Source: a virus
IMG/VR virus record: IMGVR_UViG_3300037042_003190
Location: 1-32,196 of that record
Reading direction: 5' to 3' (one strand)
Length of the DNA stretch: 32,196 bases
Shown here one piece after another: positions 31,601 to 32,196 of the stretch. Positions within the stretch are counted from its first letter, which is position 1; each line of letters opens with the position of its first letter. The position numbers and the translations under genes are program-made. A model generated the notes under the pieces. It searched no databases and was not told the DNA's origin. It saw only the letters and a program-made list of their open reading frames with translations.

Positions 31601-31965
31601 GCGGCGCGTTGGCGCTGCTGCCGTTCGGTTCGTCGATCGCGGTGATCATCAACACCTTCGACGACAAGGCCTACAACGACGACATGCTGTCGAGCCCCTC
31701 CGTCGCGGCCTTGGATCAGGCGACAGTCGGGTCGATGCGCGCGGTCAAGCGGTTGGCCACCGGCGAGGAGTTCCGCGGGCAGGATGTTAAGTCGATCGCG
31801 ATGCTGCTGGGTCTCGTGACCGATCTGCCCACCGGCCTAGTTGGTCGCGCACTCGGCTACGTGCGCGAAGTGTCGCGTGGCGCAGTCGATCCCTACAACG
31901 CCGCCGACGCAGTCCGTGGTGTGGTGACGGGGACCGCAGCCGAAGGGTCCAGGGTTGGCCGGTGA
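22624..31965 (+). CDS. Giant polyvalent ejection protein (gp16-like position) with acetyltransferase-, ART- and metallopeptidase-like domains
   Basis: One 3113-codon frame from ATG 22624. In order: Pro-rich start and helices; a Gly/Ala hydrophobic stretch (about 216-253) likely to insert in a membrane; a GNAT-like segment (about 715-775, NIYTDPTVRRQGLASQLVEAA); five PDAPT repeats (800-824); a helical domain I recall from other phage giants (about 828-1130, NAIGWYDEK, MSNGQKVNKNFDLAE; DUF7178-like); an acidic DADGDGYDDD loop (about 1225-1240); a low-complexity linker; an unnamed domain (about 1364-1573, YVYDVADYGAMRVFLS); an ADP-ribosyltransferase-like domain (H1631, Y1668-F-Y, E1721); a Pro-rich linker; a zincin (H1839-E-L-A-H1843, possible third ligand E1894); long helices; and a DDDDDDGYSD loop near 2970. 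This matches phage polyvalent proteins injected with DNA. Codon bias drops in two linkers that contain embedded ORFs (26429 and 27359). No transglycosylase motif was seen. Confidence 0.9.
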   Translation: MTSNDLPLPPLEPSLPQNPIQPVSIPMPEPVLPATDSPMARVVREQAAAETDHSRAVMRESVSLDPSAYRRAMEVSTRAGVDLQTALDRPDTISQWEQARATDLDALVERTPILAGWAQSYPRSVATADDLEALAGVERSFVDWVSANWEVGTLINEQGRLGALLGAGWASDVDLQRLDEVKRRLQGAPRDTGLSYGVGSALELAGQWVDQLWRSAVGGAPTALVGAAAAGPAGAVAGFGVGFLSTQVAQSMVTEGGNAYLEYLDAGYEPGDAARAAFGVGVANGALEAIGLKYATMPARKLGAMASRKIAGTRLLQRAAAAAVVTTTAKKVFADVIGDLVKSVAAETVTEMTQESVTLAGQSLLRSYTRPELAGMLSTVEGRAEVYTRLADIVTKTMSGTLLLGLPTSGLRLHYDAKRAEKGAQAPRFFENLSRGAVPSKVAQDSPGLFAQFVQDVTGDTVPEVFVDVRQFREVVETAEKARKKAGSISQTVQETVNALLGGLWDASEKIPGTAADQDVVIPTGEFQKIADTALGRALMPHLRLDRDSISVAEEARYSPEMRVYAAEARKILAKDEETRGTLRKELRAVHDRVAGELKAQGREASEVRAFAWMHAAWVTTQSRRMGMTPAQFDARFGAGVGVDTGAGAPGGADIAGALAQGVQPYEATEGAANEDAMAHLLAPPGLSPLIGAEQGTLPPDGIGTLTGSTGSTRLVLSREGKPVAALQVMAREGSPPAIANIYTDPTVRRQGLASQLVEAARAQFPGAEPVSLTDAGAGLFNSIATEAAGESTDQSSRAPDAPAPDAPTPDAPTPDAPTPDALAPSDAEIDAALDSIDYESVNALARATDGKVRVRAFKVILQERHARATAKLGINLKRDSAARRAFLARVIYRDALYALKQNPNAIGWYDEKTTEALALVALLHPEIATDETSRLAFVFALAVMSNGQKVNKNFDLAEQCYRGWKATGKMPENVGIGKPARAMNAAMVLWNQLVPRWGPERLLKVFLAQAPANVIAKITGTEVKDELVTTVVRGAASIGPKIGNGFFSNLYGIFSALTMDRWLVRSWGRWLGILITERPDMVAEKTLEMQALLLSLTDGERTGIEALVGVSLMADSVVAAAEAISKFSEKAERRAALIALPRGNAIRKLSNNLAGWIDGQKEDPSNGNERNEIRAAFQEVLLRLRADHPAYAKLEMADLQAVLWYGERLIYETAGRFVQKNPNADGDADGDGYDDDEAPDYANAAALLVVARKVTQRRVDNLRKRLTDDRQQKRAAEQSRVSAQHDGAGEAGRGPDRTPQPAGDGPRSGFTPPQFALFINAELARQARAAGHAGRRGGNAQVPPRGYVRASGGGGKSSRILTGLLRGARTFGRFKASEALGDAYSLGSNATPDFYEMDPRDPATAAKFHALISAAKQANKFGSSAYVYDVADYGAMRVFLSASGQSGFGLKPDGDLVSVFSTEGAGHAATALGVQMGATKADAFDTVLPLIYAAHGFRVVSRVAWNDGRKPSDWDYSTYSEYKDGRPDVVYLVHDPDWFGYTETTDGGRALPPTNWETAVRRQKRALNEINRRGADRDARPNPQQPTAEPGPLSQLSQLGGRRYRGVAGRAGEARYGDARPGAVSVRGIHFSREPRGSLDAGSYGSGPRGAEGQRVAGDATLSARAYFYVDEGSGVSPEVGVGEEVHEVTLDNVYDAKADPLGVIAKWRNSDAPTANSMEQAIHAAGFDGYYVPGVQGDQGVAVIIGPEHSTIPVDHVGPMSEVSGPDLLEAKRGGGAGTGGGSRRPTPPTTPPAQPTSPAQPTSPAQPAPPNRRGAYDWRGRRVLLNAQSDASSWVHELAHHFLFALEEMTGMPGAPQDLVDDFDVLLRWFGVKDRAAWNAMTLDAKVRYHEQFTYSYELHVWEGRTPALSLQKLFARFGAWLRTVYRGTQEEARARVNSLYMQVEGVTSPLPPMNDEVRAVFDKMLASEDAGRHATAAYSAVALFTTRDEFLAGGGTAAQWDEYEAARQLADDMAIETFVAQGARALTWMRGHRGGVSRRIKNVVRGLREKLRTEAEAEIDNTLVEEIRQAMSQPGMKLRRDSLRGSLPGGRSQEEIEAFARRWSSDGGIDVAILAGRYGLEPEALLEMLLDAPSRDDAVDAALDRMMLDRHSDLATPEGVERAVDRALQGEVRQRITQSEIHLLATTGMPGRVVQAALTLAVEQTLDTRTVGTLRRPHAFLIAAQRASRESRQHLAEGNPANALRAKRVQMLNEKLGIAARYAIEEIDGFLGKLSGFFAPDLRIAKSRAMPYVYALRSILAEYQFGRDRRSREEWRARAAEGLAQLQTVDPLAFVEVQAVMADLRGRVSPRDFRQLTLAEFRTVMRAVESLWHRGKQARTAVVNGRRLDIEDVAIELGEDVRRATLRRKLPPIDPVKARDALRSANKLGGLRALARRAESFFDLLGPAWTSLFFRPVQDALDIYRVKRSHYVKRLEALIAGLGQQRPGVIPCSATIGYTFGSGNGGHGMVELLHALLHSGNASNFAKLLVGRRWTDMGAAFDQDGNLNTDRWDAMLIDLRERGILKREHYEFVQAVWDLTEELKGHAQAAHYELFGVPFDEVKPAPVNTPFGTYRGGYVPATLDRELVPLADMHAQLEKVQESVQFLMPTVGRGFTMARIEDYRAPLALDIRLLARHIDQVIRFSYVQPAVTQAMRVLRNADVAGALESYAPGSAVDLVIPFLSRAARQSASAPGLSDEVDAFWSVVRRRVGMNAMFGNLRNALQQITGLFPAMLKVPPRYLMGGLMRTALRPSAIARVSAASRFMATRLSGQVMDVTGVVEQLMLNPSPLAKVSRWVREHGYFLQTYTQHIVDLATWDGAYEWASHRGLSPEDAVAEADAAVRLTQGTTDPEHKAKFETGTPGYQTLVQFQGYFNMLANLLGTEFPKAMRSAGAGRNARLFSVWALGFAAPMLVADAIARAASGSFDDDDDDGYSDEAADWFFGGLGRGALALLPFGSSIAVIINTFDDKAYNDDMLSSPSVAALDQATVGSMRAVKRLATGEEFRGQDVKSIAMLLGLVTDLPTGLVGRALGYVREVSRGAVDPYNAADAVRGVVTGTAAEGSRVGR
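25021..25095 (+). repeat. Five 15-bp tandem repeats encoding PDAPT
   Basis: CCCGACGCGCCCACG-type units repeat at 25021, 25036, 25051, 25066 and, degenerate, 25081, in frame as PDAPA-PDAPT-PDAPT-PDAPT-PDALA. They form a stiff linker between the GNAT-like and following helical domains of the giant protein. Copy number is likely variable between relatives. Confidence 0.85.
26429..26710 (+). CDS. Embedded +1-frame ORF within the giant gene, possible small protein
   Basis: A 93-codon ORF with ATG 26429 and AAGGA 12 nt upstream, wholly inside the giant gene but in the +1 frame. The product is protein-like: MTDNKSVQQNSPEYPPNM, a helix with EKQDEALIERLNQPATAQEV, and an end, YHPGATLEHLAEEAKAHGF, typical of small soluble bacterial proteins. 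By hand count GC3 here is about 77% in this frame and about 44% in the giant frame, whereas the following stretch of the giant gene is about 90%. Stops in both alternative frames cluster just before it (26397, 26402, 26411) in unusually AT-rich, intergenic-looking DNA. No ATG, GTG or TTG occurs in the giant frame from 26428 to about 26815, so the downstream domain has no separate conventional start. Function unknown. Confidence 0.5.
   Translation: MTDNKSVQQNSPEYPPNMTGQEKQDEALIERLNQPATAQEVDSLLPSSPFSSMPNLPGRLGPRVMQDAEAAMLRYHPGATLEHLAEEAKAHGF
27359..27637 (+). CDS. Second embedded +1-frame ORF, upstream part of the ADP-ribosyltransferase-like region
   Basis: A 92-codon ORF from ATG 27359 with an SD-like GAGGAG about 9 nt upstream, again in the +1 frame of the giant gene. 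The product begins MHDPTHSSLPQNPGPS, has one convincing helix (ADAIEAWLAEQVRLATEMRGRVRSAFG) and ends in a Pro/Ser/Ala-rich tail. Over its first 41 codons GC3 is about 85% here and about 54% in the giant frame. Beyond about 27480 both frames look good and the giant frame encodes conserved ART-like motifs (GIHFSREP). It may be a real overlapping gene, or a relic of a gene swallowed by the giant frame. A longer upstream extension to 27242 reads into the preceding domain and is not favoured. Confidence 0.4.
   Translation: MHDPTHSSLPQNPGPSRNSRNSAADAIEAWLAEQVRLATEMRGRVRSAFGASTSLASPADPSTQDPTGPAPEAPRASGSPEMPPSAPAPTST
28006..28059 (+). repeat. Three 18-bp repeats encoding PAQPTS
   Basis: CCGGCACAGCCGACCTCG-type units at 28006, 28024 and, diverged, 28042 encode a Pro-rich hinge between the ART-like domain and the HExxH metallopeptidase of the giant protein. 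Confidence 0.8.
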
Positions 31966-31977
31966 CCGCACCCTAGG

Positions 31978-32196
31978 TCAGCTTGGCCCATCGAGAAGGT
32001 ATGGGATGGGGCCAGACGGGACGTGGCGTGGTGCCAAGCCCGTTGGATCGTTGCCGTAGAACGCTAGCCTGATGTCGGCTTCGCTCATGCGAATGCTGTT
32101 CAAATAGCGATCGGGGTTCGCGCGGATCTTCGCGCCCAACTCGGCGCGAAGCCGCTCGTTCTCCTCCCGAGCGCGCCTGTTGCGGCGGATCGTCTT
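31978..32196 (-). CDS. C-terminal part of a minus-strand gene, function unknown
   Basis: Read on the minus strand from the window edge, 72 codons are open before TGA at 31978-31980. The visible protein starts with a basic coiled-coil-like helix (RRNRRAREENERLRAELGAKI), continues RANPDRYLNSIRMSEADIRLAFYGNDP and ends PIPYLLDGPS. The mixed composition and sensible codon use support coding. It converges on the giant gene with only 12 nt between stops, so a new, oppositely transcribed module begins here. No family is recognised. Confidence 0.6.
   Translation of the reverse strand, partial: KTIRRNRRAREENERLRAELGAKIRANPDRYLNSIRMSEADIRLAFYGNDPTGLAPRHVPSGPIPYLLDGPS

Noticed and set aside
20204-31965. 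Lytic transglycosylase in the ejection proteins
   Set aside because: I looked for the SLT-type E-S-x-G-x-x-Q and 'GLMQxxP' motifs expected from T7 gp16 and did not find them.
1-32196. tRNA genes, CRISPR arrays, insertion sequences, attachment sites
   Set aside because: No cloverleaf-like segment, regularly spaced repeat array, transposase-like gene or flanking direct repeat was recognised.

Overview
This window is a GC-rich (by eye about two-thirds G+C), densely packed stretch of a tailed, podovirus-type phage or prophage. Nearly all genes are on the + strand, many with 1-4 nt stop/start overlaps. The host cannot be named from the sequence. A lipobox lipoprotein suggests a diderm host. Several intergenic starts have a TAnnnT box 6-9 nt upstream and no Shine-Dalgarno (SD), which resembles leaderless promoters of high-GC bacteria.

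Layout. (1) 3-1509: the 3' part of a RepA-like replicative ATPase with a C-terminal winged helix, a 330-nt region carrying an array of direct and inverted CNCCCAG repeats, and a Holliday-junction-resolvase-like nuclease. (2) 1541-7143: packaging region with a small beta-rich protein, a TerS-like protein, an unrecognised 639-aa protein, several tiny overlapping genes (membrane/coiled coil, zinc-ribbon-like, HTH) and the large terminase. (3) 7185-14345: head module with a GNAT-like protein, portal, a group of small membrane/lipoprotein genes, a Bbp19-like protein, scaffold, a Bordetella-phage-BPP-1-like major capsid protein, a Bbp16-like cement protein and two more small proteins. (4) 14396-19563: tail module with a tubular protein A (adaptor) fused behind a polygalacturonase/dextranase-like beta-helix, then the tail nozzle (tubular protein B). 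(5) 19565-31965: three ejection proteins in T7 order (gp14-, gp15- and gp16-like). The last is a 3113-codon 'polyvalent' protein combining an acetyltransferase-like segment, a phage-type ADP-ribosyltransferase-like domain, an HExxH metallopeptidase and long helical regions. (6) 31978-32196: the C-terminal part of a convergent minus-strand gene.

How it fits together: terminase packages DNA through the portal into a scaffold-assembled, cement-stabilised head. Adaptor and nozzle close it, and the enzyme fused to the adaptor probably cuts surface polysaccharide. The internal proteins are then ejected ahead of the genome, and the giant one probably delivers host-modifying enzymes.

Most notable: the glycosidase-adaptor fusion, which also has a possible internal start for a free adaptor; two roughly 92-codon ORFs embedded in the +1 frame of the giant gene, each with a start codon and SD-like sequence, where codon bias favours the embedded frame; the repeat array after the replication gene; and a recurring promoter-like architecture. 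All family assignments were made by reading the sequence without database searches.
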